Part shown: piece after piece, positions 39,971-48,703 of the stretch
Layout: the number at the start of each line of letters is the position of its first letter
How positions within the stretch are numbered: the stretch's first letter is position 1
Origin: an uncultured Collinsella sp.
GTDB taxonomy: Bacteria; Actinomycetota; Coriobacteriia; Coriobacteriales; Coriobacteriaceae
DNA: 64,000 nucleotides
Direction of reading: 5' to 3'
Assembly: GCA_958413765.1 (NCBI GenBank)
Contig: CATYVH010000003.1
Location: forward strand, 62,001 to 126,000
The notes under the pieces: model-generated
The model's input: only the letters and a program-made list of their open reading frames with translations
Told to the model about the DNA's origin: nothing
The model's database searches: none
Translations under genes and position numbers: made by a program

Positions 39971-40834
39971 CTATTCGACGATTGGTGCTCCGTGGCCCCA
40001 AGAACCTTCCATGCCGCACACGGTCGAGGCAAACCCGGCAGCAAAGTCGAGTGCACGCTCGATGGCCTCGGCGCCATCTTCACCACGCTTGGCGGAATCG
40101 AGATAGCACATCAAAAACGAGGTGAGGAACGAGTCGCCCGCCCCCATGGTGTCCTTCATGTCCGTTACCGGTTTAGCCAGCTGGCGGTAATAACGCTCGC
40201 CGTCGTAAGCAATGCAGCCCTCGGCGCCCGCCGTAGCCGACACAAAACGCGGACCCAAGCCCTTCACCCATGCCAGACGCTCGCGAATCTCGTCCTCACT
40301 CGCGGCATCCGCCGCACTAAAGAAAGCGAAATCGACGTAGGGCGCAATCTGCTCGTAGTACTCGTCGGTGGAGTCGTCCGAAAAGTCAAAAGAGACCGTG
40401 ACGCCCGCAGCCTTCAGCTTGGGCAGCTCGCGCTCGGTAAAGCAATAGTTGCCCGAATGAACCACATCGAACTGCTTCATGTACGAAAGGTCAAAGCGAT
40501 CGAGGACATAGCGCGCATCGCCACGGATACCGCCCTCGTTGGAGCCAAGGAAGACACGGTCACCGTCAACGACGGTGACGCGAGCCGCTCCGTTCTCGCC
40601 AATCATCTGCTCGCACTTGTCAAGCTCGATACCCTCATCCTCGAGGCTTGCAATGACATGCTCGGCAGCGGCGTCATTGCCAAAAATGCCCATGTATGCG
40701 GAGCGTGCGGCACCGCATTTCTTGGCATAAACGGCGAAGTTCACCGCATTGCCGCCAGGATACATGGTATGGATATGCTCGTAGCGATCGACGACGTTGT
40801 CGCCAAATCCGAGCGCGTTAACGTTAAATGCCAT
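39971..40834 (-). CDS. frlD: Fructoselysine 6-kinase (FrlD-like, PfkB family)
   Basis: 287 aa. GFGDNVVDRYEHIHTMYPG followed by GNAVNFAVYAKK is the FrlD sugar-site line; GDRVFLGSNEGG and VSFDFSDDSTDEYY resemble FrlD's substrate lid, and DTMGAGDSFLTSF contains the catalytic Asp with the anion hole. In E. coli and Bacillus it phosphorylates fructoselysine (Amadori products) at C6 so that FrlB can cleave them. It lies 14 bp upstream of the next gene start and 14 bp after frlB. Confidence 0.85.
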   Translation of the reverse strand: MAFNVNALGFGDNVVDRYEHIHTMYPGGNAVNFAVYAKKCGAARSAYMGIFGNDAAAEHVIASLEDEGIELDKCEQMIGENGAARVTVVDGDRVFLGSNEGGIRGDARYVLDRFDLSYMKQFDVVHSGNYCFTERELPKLKAAGVTVSFDFSDDSTDEYYEQIAPYVDFAFFSAADAASEDEIRERLAWVKGLGPRFVSATAGAEGCIAYDGERYYRQLAKPVTDMKDTMGAGDSFLTSFLMCYLDSAKRGEDGAEAIERALDFAAGFASTVCGMEGSWGHGAPIVE

Positions 40835-40848
40835 GGCCTTTGTCCCTT

Positions 40849-41817
40849 CTAGTACTCGACAACACCCATATAGCGACGGAAATCGGGATCGTGATCAAAC
40901 ACCTTGCCGCGTGCAGCACGCAGCTCGCAGTTCATGGCATAGAACAGCACCGGGTCCAGATAGGCACGGACGCTCGCCGGCACGGCTTCCATACCGTACT
41001 CCTTGGCATCGAGCACCATCAGCGTATCGGTATGCGTCTTAAGGAACGCCAGGGCGCGCTCGTCCATAGCACGGCACTCGCTGGAGCCCATCTGCAGGAA
41101 GTAAAAAACGCCATCCTGAGTAGCCTCGAAGGGGCCATGGAAGTACTCGGCAGAGTGGATATAGCTGCAGTGCTGCCACTGCATCTCCATAAGAGAGCAG
41201 ATAGCGAAACCGTAGGTCTGGCTAAAGTTGGGACCGCTGCCCAGAATATAGAAGAACTCGTGCTCCTGGCAAAGCTTGGCAAAGCGATCGCCCAGCTCGG
41301 CATTTACCTTCTCGCGTGCCGGGGGAAGAATCTTATCCATCTCGGCGATACCGGCATACATATCGGCAAGATCGGCGTAGCCCTCCTGCTGATCGAGCAG
41401 CTCTGCCGCAAGCGACAGCGAAATACCAGCGGGGACCTCGGCCTGCGGCACACCCTCGCCCCACGGGTAGACCCACGTGGTCCACTTGCCGGAGTCGATC
41501 TTAGATCCAGCGTTGTCGGTCTGGGCGATCACCGTAGCGCCGGCAGCAAGGGCAATCTCGCAGCCCTCGACGACCTCGGGGGTGTTGCCACTGTGGCTAC
41601 AAGCGATGACCAGGGACTTCTCGCCCAGACGACGCGGACGCATAATGTCGAATTCACGCGCGGTATAGATATACGAAGTGAAGGTGGTTGCCTCGCGCTG
41701 CAGAAGCTCATGGGCCGGGATCAAATCGATCATGGAGCCACCGCAAGCAATCCAGTAGACGCTGTCGAACTTGCCCTTCTCGGCAATTGCCTCTTTGATC
41801 AGATCGTGTGCGTTCAT
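40849..41817 (-). CDS. frlB: Fructosamine-6-phosphate deglycase (FrlB-like SIS protein)
   Basis: 322 aa with two SIS domains. FDSVYWIACGGSMIDLIPAHELL, the phosphate-binding IACSHSGNTPEV, GSGPNFSQTYGFAICSLMEMQW and EYFHGPFEATQD are close to FrlB. FrlB splits fructoselysine 6-phosphate into glucose 6-phosphate and lysine. The C-terminal domain with PVLFYAMNCELRAARGKVFDHDPDFRRYMGVVEY also matches. ATG at 41817 is preceded by AGAAAGGAA. Presence of FrlB, FrlC and FrlD in a row is the basis of the Amadori assignment for the cluster. Confidence 0.88.
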   Translation of the reverse strand: MNAHDLIKEAIAEKGKFDSVYWIACGGSMIDLIPAHELLQREATTFTSYIYTAREFDIMRPRRLGEKSLVIACSHSGNTPEVVEGCEIALAAGATVIAQTDNAGSKIDSGKWTTWVYPWGEGVPQAEVPAGISLSLAAELLDQQEGYADLADMYAGIAEMDKILPPAREKVNAELGDRFAKLCQEHEFFYILGSGPNFSQTYGFAICSLMEMQWQHCSYIHSAEYFHGPFEATQDGVFYFLQMGSSECRAMDERALAFLKTHTDTLMVLDAKEYGMEAVPASVRAYLDPVLFYAMNCELRAARGKVFDHDPDFRRYMGVVEY

Positions 41818-41879
41818 ATCCAGTTCCTTTCTTGTTTGGTCCGCAATCAATGAGATTGGCTGCGTGGCCGATAGTTGTT

Positions 41880-42731
41880 TTAGTCAATCAGATATTTCTC
41901 GAATGCGGCCATGTTCTTGGCATCTGCCGCCGCCGGGTCATCGTAGTAACGACCGTCCGTGATTTCCTGGCCCAGCATGCCGTCAAAACCATGGGCGTTG
42001 AGCGTGGCGACGAAGGCGTCCATATCGTGCTTGCCATCGCCCCACACCAGATGGCCATACGGGTCACCGTCGATAAAGTGCATCTCGTGAATTGCCCCAT
42101 CACCAAAGGCGGCAAACCAGTCCTCGAGCGCCTCGCCTGCAACGCCCATCGCGGTTGTATCAACCATGGGCTGTAAGTACGGGCTCGCGACCTCGTCAAT
42201 CATGCGCTTCGCATCGGAAACCGTCGTCACAAGGTTGCTCTCCTCGGGACGCAGGCTTTCCATCGTAAGCACCAGACCGTGCTCGCCGGCATACTCCGCC
42301 AGAATGGACAAGTGCTCGCGGCTGCGCTTCCAGGCTTCCTCGCGATCCTCGTCCCAGTCGCCCCAGCCCGAGTTGACGGACATACGGTCGCACCCAAGTA
42401 CCTCGGCAAGCTCAATGCCGTGCTTAAAGTACGCCAGGCTGCGCTGTTCATGCAGCGGCTTGCGTGCGCAGTATTGCCAAGGATAGACAACATTCTCGGG
42501 GCACAGAGTACGATACCTAAGCCCACGGTCTGCAGCCTTTTTCGCCAGGACCTCAGCCTCAAAGTAGCCCGTGTGGTCGAGCGTCACATGCGGCTCCGCA
42601 CACCACAGCTCAATGGACTCAAAGCCCAAACGCTGCTGCGCGTCAAGGAAGTAATCGAGCGACCACATGATGTAGTGGATATTCATGCCCGCAATCTGTT
42701 CGCGGCGCAGCGTCGGTTTGGATTCAGACAC
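41880..42731 (-). CDS. frlC: Sugar phosphate isomerase/epimerase FrlC-like
   Basis: 283 aa TIM barrel of the xylose-isomerase-like family (PF01261). IELWCAEPHVTLD, ENVVYPWQYCAR, MSVNSGWGDWDED, LTMESLRPEESNLVTTV, MVDTTAMGVAG and the metal-binding FIDGDPYGHLVWGDGKHDM and GQEITDGRYYDDP follow FrlC, the fructoselysine 3-epimerase that interconverts psicoselysine and fructoselysine. Metal ligands (Glu, Asp, His, Glu) appear intact. The start overlaps nothing but sits 1 bp after the stop of the preceding amidohydrolase. Confidence 0.87.
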   Translation of the reverse strand: MSESKPTLRREQIAGMNIHYIMWSLDYFLDAQQRLGFESIELWCAEPHVTLDHTGYFEAEVLAKKAADRGLRYRTLCPENVVYPWQYCARKPLHEQRSLAYFKHGIELAEVLGCDRMSVNSGWGDWDEDREEAWKRSREHLSILAEYAGEHGLVLTMESLRPEESNLVTTVSDAKRMIDEVASPYLQPMVDTTAMGVAGEALEDWFAAFGDGAIHEMHFIDGDPYGHLVWGDGKHDMDAFVATLNAHGFDGMLGQEITDGRYYDDPAAADAKNMAAFEKYLID

Positions 42732-42732
42732 C

Positions 42733-44316
42733 TTATGCCTCCTTATTTCGATCGAACACGATTTGTCCGTCCGACATCGTCATATCAACCGCAAGATCGC
42801 GTGCGTCGCGATAATCGAGGTCGAACACATCCCGATCGAGCACGCAGATATCGGCAAGCTTGCCAACCTCAAGCGTACCCAGCTCGTCTTCGCGCATCAG
42901 ATCGTACGCGCCCCCGGCAGTCCAAGCGCGCAAGAGCTCGACAAGCGTCAGCACGTTGGCCTCATTCACGGGCAGTCCATCGTCGAAGTATCCGCCGCAC
43001 GCGCTGTAGATTGACTCGCCCAGGCTCGGAATCAGCAGCGGCAAATCCGTACCACAGCACACCGTGCATCCGGAATCTTCCATGCCGCGGCGATTCCAGC
43101 TGTGTAAAAGTCGCGTCTCGCCAATTTGTCGACGCATCATCGATAGGCAATCCTCGCGCCGGTCCAGCGTCAGAATCTGCGGATAGACCTCGCAAATTCC
43201 ACCTAACTTGCCAAACTCGACAAGATCGGTCGGGTCAGAGTTCTCGAGATCGGTAATCGCATGGCGGCGAAGCATCCGTCCATGTTCGTCTCGAGGCAGC
43301 GAGGCATAGAGCGCCACGGTGCGACGAACGGCGCCATCTCCCTGGCAATGCAAGGAATATCGGAAGCCGTCAGCATCAATTGCACGTAGCTCGTTCTCAA
43401 TCAGATCCCACTCGGGCTCCTCGACGACCGTCTTGCCGGCGGCTCCCGCATCGGCCGTGTCCTCATAGGGGTCAATCATCTCGGCAAGCCCCACGCATAC
43501 GCCGCGATCGGTCATACGGTTGAAGCCAGAAAAACGAACGAACGGTCCCCGGAAGCGCTCTCGTGCCTCGCGGGCATATGCCAGATTTGCACCAGCGCCC
43601 ACCGGCTGCGACATCATAGAGACGCGAACCGTCAGCTCACCAGATTCCTCACGGCGAGCCATTTCGTCGGCAAAGCCGTAGTAGTCATCAAACGCCATCT
43701 CCTTGATGGCGGTAACGCCGCGCTCGTTAAGCATGCTCATGTAGTCCGAATACCCCGCACGTACCTCGGGCAGCGCGAGGAAATCGCTCATCATGCGCCA
43801 GATCTTCTCGGCATAGCACGCCTGCGGTGTAAAGCCGTATCGCGCACTGGCGGCAGCATTGAGAACGCAGGTCTCCGCACCCGGCGTAAAGCAGACGACA
43901 GGGATATCGCCAAAACAATAGTCAAACACAGCCGCCGTATTTGCGTTCTCGGCATCCGATGCCAGCGTTTCGGGTAGGTTGTGGCCAAAAGCCGCCGCGC
44001 AATCCGGATGATCTTCTTTCCATGCACGCAAGAGCGACACGGCCTCTTTGGCATCGGCGACGCCGGACAGATCAGACCCCAACGTCCGCAGCGCCCAGCC
44101 CGTATAGAAGGTATGCACATCGATCAGGCCAGGCATGACGGTGCGGTCGCCCAGGTCAACTACCTCGTCCGCTTGGGTCAAATACGAAGCTACCTCACAC
44201 TTGGTGCCAACAGCCTCAATTCGATTGCCACGGACCGCTACGAAACCTTCAAACGGCAGGTCCCCCGTACCGGTAAAGACGCTCTTAGACGTCAGGACCG
44301 TCAAACGATCAGACAT
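42733..44316 (-). CDS. YtcJ-like amidohydrolase with altered metal motif
   Basis: 527 aa. Amidohydrolase_3 architecture: small beta domain (VRGNRIEAVG...), VMPGLIDVHTFYTG, long insertion, FRYSLHCQGDGAVRRTV, CGTDLPLLIPS and a C-terminal LGTLEVGKLADICVLDRD. The family's HxH metal pair after PGLID reads HTF here, so the second His is lost and binuclear catalysis would be impaired or changed. It has a long body and an intact carboxyl-side Asp (GTDLP). ATG at 44316 has AGGTGG. It sits between the transporter and frlC, and may remove an acyl group from an imported fructosamine; substrate unknown. Confidence 0.82.
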   Translation of the reverse strand: MSDRLTVLTSKSVFTGTGDLPFEGFVAVRGNRIEAVGTKCEVASYLTQADEVVDLGDRTVMPGLIDVHTFYTGWALRTLGSDLSGVADAKEAVSLLRAWKEDHPDCAAAFGHNLPETLASDAENANTAAVFDYCFGDIPVVCFTPGAETCVLNAAASARYGFTPQACYAEKIWRMMSDFLALPEVRAGYSDYMSMLNERGVTAIKEMAFDDYYGFADEMARREESGELTVRVSMMSQPVGAGANLAYAREARERFRGPFVRFSGFNRMTDRGVCVGLAEMIDPYEDTADAGAAGKTVVEEPEWDLIENELRAIDADGFRYSLHCQGDGAVRRTVALYASLPRDEHGRMLRRHAITDLENSDPTDLVEFGKLGGICEVYPQILTLDRREDCLSMMRRQIGETRLLHSWNRRGMEDSGCTVCCGTDLPLLIPSLGESIYSACGGYFDDGLPVNEANVLTLVELLRAWTAGGAYDLMREDELGTLEVGKLADICVLDRDVFDLDYRDARDLAVDMTMSDGQIVFDRNKEA

Positions 44317-44325
44317 CACAACCAC

Positions 44326-45789
44326 CTACACCGGAAGCATGCCAGAGATTGCCGTTACGATCAGGCCAAAGACGACCATGAAAATGAAGAACTTCCAAAT
44401 GGTCTTCCACCATTGGCCAAACGAGATCTTTGCCACGGCAAGGCCGGCGACCGTCATGCCCGCCACGGGACTGATGGTGTTGATGGTCTGATTAGCAAAC
44501 TGGAGCGCGGTAACGGCTGCCTCGGGATTGAGGCCCATAAGCTCGGTCAGGGGGCCCATAACAGGCATGGTGAGCGCCGCCAGGCCAGAACTCGAGGGAA
44601 CCAGCAAAGAGAGCAGGCCAAGGACGATATACATAAACGTGGTGTAGACGGCGGCGGGTGCACCGGCGAGCGCAGTAGCGAGCGCCTGGAGAATGGTGTC
44701 GATGATCATGCCGCCCTCGGCGATGACCAGAATACCGCGAGCGATACCAATAACGATGGCGGCGTACGCAAAGTCGGCGAGACCTTTAACGAACTCCTCA
44801 GCAATCGTCTGCTGGTCAAGACCGCCCAGGATACCGGCAAGCAAGCCCATGCCAAGGAACACGGCGGAAATCTCATTCATGTACCAACCCTGGGTAACAA
44901 GACCCCAGACGATAATGCCCATACCGCAAGCAAAATCGATAAGCACGAGCTTCTGACGGATAGTGAACTCTTCCTCGATGGAGGCATCGGTCACGGAAAA
45001 CTCGATACGCTTGAGCTTATCGTCCTCGTACGTAATGGACGACTCGGGGTTTTTCTTGACGCGCATGGCGTAGCGCATGGCCCATGCGATACCGACGGCA
45101 GTGAAGATGGCCCAAGAAACGGCGCGCAGCCACAGTTGCGGATTGCCCTCGATGCCGATAATGCCCTGTGCGATCAAGACGTTAAACGGGTCGATGGTCG
45201 AAGCACAATATCCCAGGTTAGGACCAAGGAAGCAGATGATGAATGCCGTCATCGAGTCATAACCGATACCCATCATGATGGGAATGAAGATGGCATAGAA
45301 CGGCAGGGCTTCCTCAGACATACCAAACGTAGTGCCGCAAATGGACAGCAACGTCATCGTGATGGGAATGATGAGGATGTCCTTGTTCTTGAGCTTTTTA
45401 ATCACACGGCTCATGCCGGCATTCAAAGCGTTGGTCTTGGTGATGATTGCGAACGATCCGCCAATCAATAAGACGAACGCAACGACGTCGGCAGCCTCTT
45501 GGATGCCCTTAGTGGGCGCTTGCAGGACCGCGAAGATATCCTGACCCAGATTGATGGTCTCGCCGGTCTCGGAATCGGTGTAGTTCTTATCGACCTGTTC
45601 ATAGGTTCCAGCAACGGCGACTTCACGCTCGCCCGCCGCTGTCGAAATCGTCTTGCGCTGATACTGACCAGAGGGAACGATCCAAGTCAGGACCGCAAAG
45701 ACAACGATCAGCAAGAACATGATCGTATAGACATGCGGTAATTTGAACTTAAAACGTCTGTTTGTCTTCTTCGCCTTCGTATCTGACAT
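44326..45789 (-). CDS. YfcC-family transporter (candidate Amadori-product importer)
   Basis: 487 aa with about 12 membrane spans. PHVYTIMFLLIVVFAVLTWIVPSG at the N-terminus, FLLIGGSFAIITKTNALN, GMSEEALPFYAIFIPIM, LVPSSSGLAALTMPVMGPL and FANQTINTISPVAGMTVAGLA identify the YfcC/DcuC-like family (PF03606), described as C4-dicarboxylate or basic amino-acid antiporters. As first structural gene of the cluster, after the operator, it probably imports the cluster's substrate. E. coli and Bacillus frl operons use unrelated importers (APC or ABC). ATG at 45789 has TTGGAGGT. Confidence 0.88.
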   Translation of the reverse strand: MSDTKAKKTNRRFKFKLPHVYTIMFLLIVVFAVLTWIVPSGQYQRKTISTAAGEREVAVAGTYEQVDKNYTDSETGETINLGQDIFAVLQAPTKGIQEAADVVAFVLLIGGSFAIITKTNALNAGMSRVIKKLKNKDILIIPITMTLLSICGTTFGMSEEALPFYAIFIPIMMGIGYDSMTAFIICFLGPNLGYCASTIDPFNVLIAQGIIGIEGNPQLWLRAVSWAIFTAVGIAWAMRYAMRVKKNPESSITYEDDKLKRIEFSVTDASIEEEFTIRQKLVLIDFACGMGIIVWGLVTQGWYMNEISAVFLGMGLLAGILGGLDQQTIAEEFVKGLADFAYAAIVIGIARGILVIAEGGMIIDTILQALATALAGAPAAVYTTFMYIVLGLLSLLVPSSSGLAALTMPVMGPLTELMGLNPEAAVTALQFANQTINTISPVAGMTVAGLAVAKISFGQWWKTIWKFFIFMVVFGLIVTAISGMLPV

Positions 45790-45848
45790 AGATACCTCCA
45801 AAGAACTCGAGACTGCATCGCATCTCGCTTCAACGTCTGCACAAGGCA

Positions 45849-45897
45849 AACGTTCTATGACGTTCTATAGATTACCAGCAGCTTTTCTCGTCATCAA
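45849..45897 (-). promoter_or_regulatory. Promoter and operator of the frl-like cluster
   Basis: On the minus strand TTGATG (-35, 45892-45897) and TAATCT (-10, 45869-45874) are 17 bp apart. Just downstream, AACGTTCTATGACGTT (45849-45864) has AACGT/ACGTT inverted arms, and ACGTTCTAT repeats directly at 45850 and 45860. This is the size and place expected for the neighbouring GntR/UTRA repressor. Confidence 0.65.
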
Positions 45898-45960
45898 GAT
45901 AATTTCAAACTGATTGCCGCAACGCGGTTGAACGGTTGCGTTTGCGCCGTGAACGGTATG

Positions 45961-45992
45961 GAAACGCCCGGTGAGATGATCCACCGGGCGTC
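45961..45992 (-). terminator. Terminator of the gntR gene
   Basis: CGCCCGGTG (45965-45973) and CACCGGGCG (45982-45990) form a 9-bp stem; on the minus strand TTTC follows. It separates the regulator from the cluster promoter. Confidence 0.75.
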
Positions 45993-46007
45993 TCCATTCG
46001 CAATGTC

Positions 46008-46751
46008 CTAGATGTCAAAAACGTAGCGAGACCCAACGATCCGCTGACGACCGATGATAAACGGCCGCCGCTGCTCATCAAAGAAGAAGGCTTCCATATA
46101 AAACAAGGGTTCGCCAACGGGAACCGCCAGCAACCGAGCGACCTCGGGCGATGCGCACGCGATCTCGAGCGTGCACGGGTCGGTAAACGCAGGCGTCCGC
46201 CCCGTCCGGTTGCGCACGAACTCAAAAATGGATTGGTTAGATAGAGGCGCCGTTGATAGATAGGCGTTGTCCTCGTAAACGTATATGTTGTTCTCAAGCA
46301 TGACAGGGACGCCATCGGCAGTACGCACGCGCTCAACGCAAATCAAGTCAGTTCCAACGGGAACACCAAAGAACTGTGCTTCGGTGGAATCCGCCGGCAG
46401 TATCTTTCTCGAAATGACACACGCCCCCGGTTCCATTCCGTTAGCGCGGCATGCGTCCGAAAAACTCTGGACGTCATCCTTCTGGCGAATCTTGCGCTTG
46501 AGCTTGGGGGCATTGACAAACGTGCCTTTCCCCTGTCGCTTCGTTAGATAGCCCTGTTGGACGAGCTCCTCAATAGCGCGTCGCACGGTAACGCGGCCAA
46601 CTTTATAGCTCTCAGCCAATTCGAATTCGTTGGGTATCCGCGCACCTGCCTTGTAGGCACCGGAGTTGATTTCGTTTTTAATGATATCAATGACCTGTTG
46701 GTACAGCGGTATCGCTGCTTTACCGTCAGTTAGCCCTTCAGTCGGTGGCAT
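46008..46751 (-). CDS. GntR/HutC-type regulator (FrlR-like) of the catabolic cluster
   Basis: 247 aa. Winged HTH (about 12-80): PLYQQVIDIIKNEINSGAYKAGARIPNEFELAESYKVGRVTVRRAIEELVQQGYLTKRQGKGTFV, the standard GntR head. UTRA effector domain (about 95-245) ending FFFDEQRRPFIIGRQRIVGSRYVFDI. HutC-type proteins bind small metabolites, often sugar phosphates or amino acids; FrlR of Bacillus is of this kind. Lies directly upstream of, and co-directional with, the cluster. GGGAGAGGG precedes the ATG. A terminator hairpin ends 28 bp before the start. Confidence 0.9.
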   Translation of the reverse strand: MPPTEGLTDGKAAIPLYQQVIDIIKNEINSGAYKAGARIPNEFELAESYKVGRVTVRRAIEELVQQGYLTKRQGKGTFVNAPKLKRKIRQKDDVQSFSDACRANGMEPGACVISRKILPADSTEAQFFGVPVGTDLICVERVRTADGVPVMLENNIYVYEDNAYLSTAPLSNQSIFEFVRNRTGRTPAFTDPCTLEIACASPEVARLLAVPVGEPLFYMEAFFFDEQRRPFIIGRQRIVGSRYVFDI

Positions 46752-46778
46752 ATACCCTCTCCCAGCGCAATTACGTCT

Positions 46779-46817
46779 AAAACGGGCTTAAGGGCATTCA
46801 ACAAGTCCTTAAGCCCG
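46779..46817 (-). terminator. Terminator between HAD phosphatase and gntR
   Basis: CGGGCTTAAGG (46783-46793) and CCTTAAGCCCG (46807-46817) are perfect arms; on the minus strand GTTTTAG follows. Confidence 0.8.
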
Positions 46818-46901
46818 CATTAGCTTAAAGTATGCTAGGTGTCGCACCAAAATGTCGGGTATTTACTCATCGGACCCGAAAAACGCGCAACTAACGCGCT
46901 C

Positions 46902-47561
46902 TTACGCGAGTTCCAGCAGGTCCGGCAGCTGATCGATAATCTTATCCGCGGCGTCCTGACTAAAGCCAAAGCGCTCCTCGCGCTTGGCGATGACTGTCAG
47001 ACCGGCGCGCTTGCCGGCAGTGATGCCAGGCACCGAATCCTCAACGCAGCAGCAGCGATTCGCGGGCAGCCCCAGCAGGTCCAGCGCATGCAGGTAGATG
47101 TCGGGCTCGGGCTTACTCTCCTTAAACTGCTCGCCGCTCACCACATACTCAAAGGCATCCGACAGCCCGCACGCGTTGAGCACTTCCTCGATGCTATCCA
47201 TGGGAGACGAGCTGGCAAGCGCCACGCGAACGCCACGGCGTGGCAGCTCTCGAATCGTATCCACGGCGCCTGGGTTAATCAAAGCCTGATAGTCGCGCGG
47301 ACGCTTATGCGCCCACTCGTCCCAACGGGCCAACGCTTCCTCGCCAGTGAAATGCCCCTTACCGGCGCGCTCAAACCAATCGACCAGCATATGCAGGAAG
47401 AACTGATGCGAGGTACCGACTTGCCCATTCAACTCCTCTTGAGTCAGGTTAAGCCCAAGCTCCTTGGCAAACGCGGCAGTCTCGCCCAGGTAGTAATACT
47501 CGGTATCGACAATGACACCGTCCATGTCAAAGATAACGGCGTCGAACGGAAATGCGGACAC
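46902..47561 (-). CDS. HAD-superfamily hydrolase, beta-phosphoglucomutase-like
   Basis: 219 aa. Motif I FDMDGVIVDTE, motif II ALASSSP, motif III Lys in KESKPEPDIY and motif IV CVEDSVPGITAGKRAG, with a helical C1 cap between (YYYLGETAAFAKELGL...). The group includes beta-phosphoglucomutases and sugar-phosphate phosphatases. Start is GTG at 47561 with GGGAGGGTGCC; earlier in-frame ATG-like codons at 47609 read through the preceding terminator. Metabolic role not fixed; it may act on a sugar phosphate. Confidence 0.88.
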   Translation of the reverse strand: MSAFPFDAVIFDMDGVIVDTEYYYLGETAAFAKELGLNLTQEELNGQVGTSHQFFLHMLVDWFERAGKGHFTGEEALARWDEWAHKRPRDYQALINPGAVDTIRELPRRGVRVALASSSPMDSIEEVLNACGLSDAFEYVVSGEQFKESKPEPDIYLHALDLLGLPANRCCCVEDSVPGITAGKRAGLTVIAKREERFGFSQDAADKIIDQLPDLLELA

Positions 47562-47576
47562 GGCACCCTCCCTAAC

Positions 47577-47602
47577 AAAAGGGCGCCCGCAAGCAGGCGC
47601 CC
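47577..47602 (-). terminator. Terminator between the two HAD genes
   Basis: GGGCGCC (47581-47587) and GGCGCCC (47596-47602) form the stem; on the minus strand TTTTG follows. The downstream HAD start lies only 16 bp further, so read-through or a promoter within the previous gene is needed. Confidence 0.7.
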
Positions 47603-47625
47603 AAACCATGCATTAATCGGCGATT

Positions 47626-48468
47626 CTAACCCAGCAGCTTATCCAGCGCCACTGCAATACCGTCTTCGTTGTTATTGGCGGTTACCATCTGGGCAACTGC
47701 CTTAACCTCATCGACGGCGTTGCCCATGGCAACACCGGTGCCGGCCCACTCAATCATGGACTTGTCGTTCTGGCCGTCGCCAAACGAGACGACCTCGCTG
47801 GCATCGATACCGAGCTTGGGCAGGGCACCCTCGAGCGCACGGGCTTTGTCGATACCGGGCGCCGTGTACTCAAAGTACCAGTCGGCCGTAAACATGCCCG
47901 AAAGCGTCTGGGTAAAGGGCGCATACATCTCCTCGTAATGCGCCTGCAGGTAGGTCGGATCACCCGCCGTCAGCAGCTTGTCCACGGGATAAGTGTCCAC
48001 GACCTCATGCAGGCTCTCGACCTCGCGAATCTTAAGATCGCACGCATCGCGCTCATACTTGACGATATTCTTCCGCAAGCCGTCAGGCAGCGTGATCATG
48101 CAATGGTACGAGTCCTCGACGTGCAAATCGCGACCGAGTGAAATCATAGGAATCACGTCGAAATTGCGCAGATGATCAATCAGACGGTGCAGTTCGTCAG
48201 CCGGCATGGCCTGATCAAAAAGGACCTCATCGGTCTGAGCGTCGACCACGTGCGCGCCATTAAAGGCAACTAGCAGACCATCATGGTTTTGAAGGTCGAG
48301 CTCCTGCGCCAAGGCGTGCAGCCCCCATGCAGGACGACCCGAAGCCAAGATGAGCTTAATGCCCGACTCCTGCGCAGCGAGCAGCTTCTCGCACGTACGC
48401 GGGCTGATGACCTTTTGGTCGTTGGTGAGCGTACCGTCGATATCCATTGCGATGGCTTTGATTGCCAT
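47626..48468 (-). CDS. Cof-type HAD-IIB phosphatase
   Basis: 280 aa. AIKAIAMDIDGTLTNDQKVIS (motif I), ILASGRPAWG (motif II), DKARALEGALPKLGI (motif III Lys) and VVSFGDGQNDKSMIEWAG (motif IV), with the large C2B cap between. Cof family members dephosphorylate sugar phosphates and cofactor precursors such as HMP-PP and PLP. ATG at 48468 follows GGGAGGC. Monocistronic between the pgi terminator and the smaller HAD gene. Confidence 0.92.
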   Translation of the reverse strand: MAIKAIAMDIDGTLTNDQKVISPRTCEKLLAAQESGIKLILASGRPAWGLHALAQELDLQNHDGLLVAFNGAHVVDAQTDEVLFDQAMPADELHRLIDHLRNFDVIPMISLGRDLHVEDSYHCMITLPDGLRKNIVKYERDACDLKIREVESLHEVVDTYPVDKLLTAGDPTYLQAHYEEMYAPFTQTLSGMFTADWYFEYTAPGIDKARALEGALPKLGIDASEVVSFGDGQNDKSMIEWAGTGVAMGNAVDEVKAVAQMVTANNNEDGIAVALDKLLG

Positions 48469-48640
48469 ATATGCCTCCCTGTCATTGAACAACCTTGTCT
48501 GAGCCATCATACAGAACACCCACGGCGGCGCTGTTTGCAACGGGAAAAATGTCATATTGTCCCAAACATGAACGGCGCGCCTTCGACGATTGCGATGCCC
48601 GTCGAGGCGCCTCCCGATACATTCCATCCTATCCAAATAG

Positions 48641-48676
48641 CAAGGGCCCGTATCCCAACGGATACGGGCCCCTTTC
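48641..48676 (-). terminator. Terminator of pgi
   Basis: AAGGGCCCGTATCC (48642-48655) and GGATACGGGCCCCTT (48660-48674) pair over 13 positions around CAAC. Confidence 0.85.
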
Positions 48677-48703
48677 AGCCATAAGCCAGCTCGGCCGTAA
48701 AAA

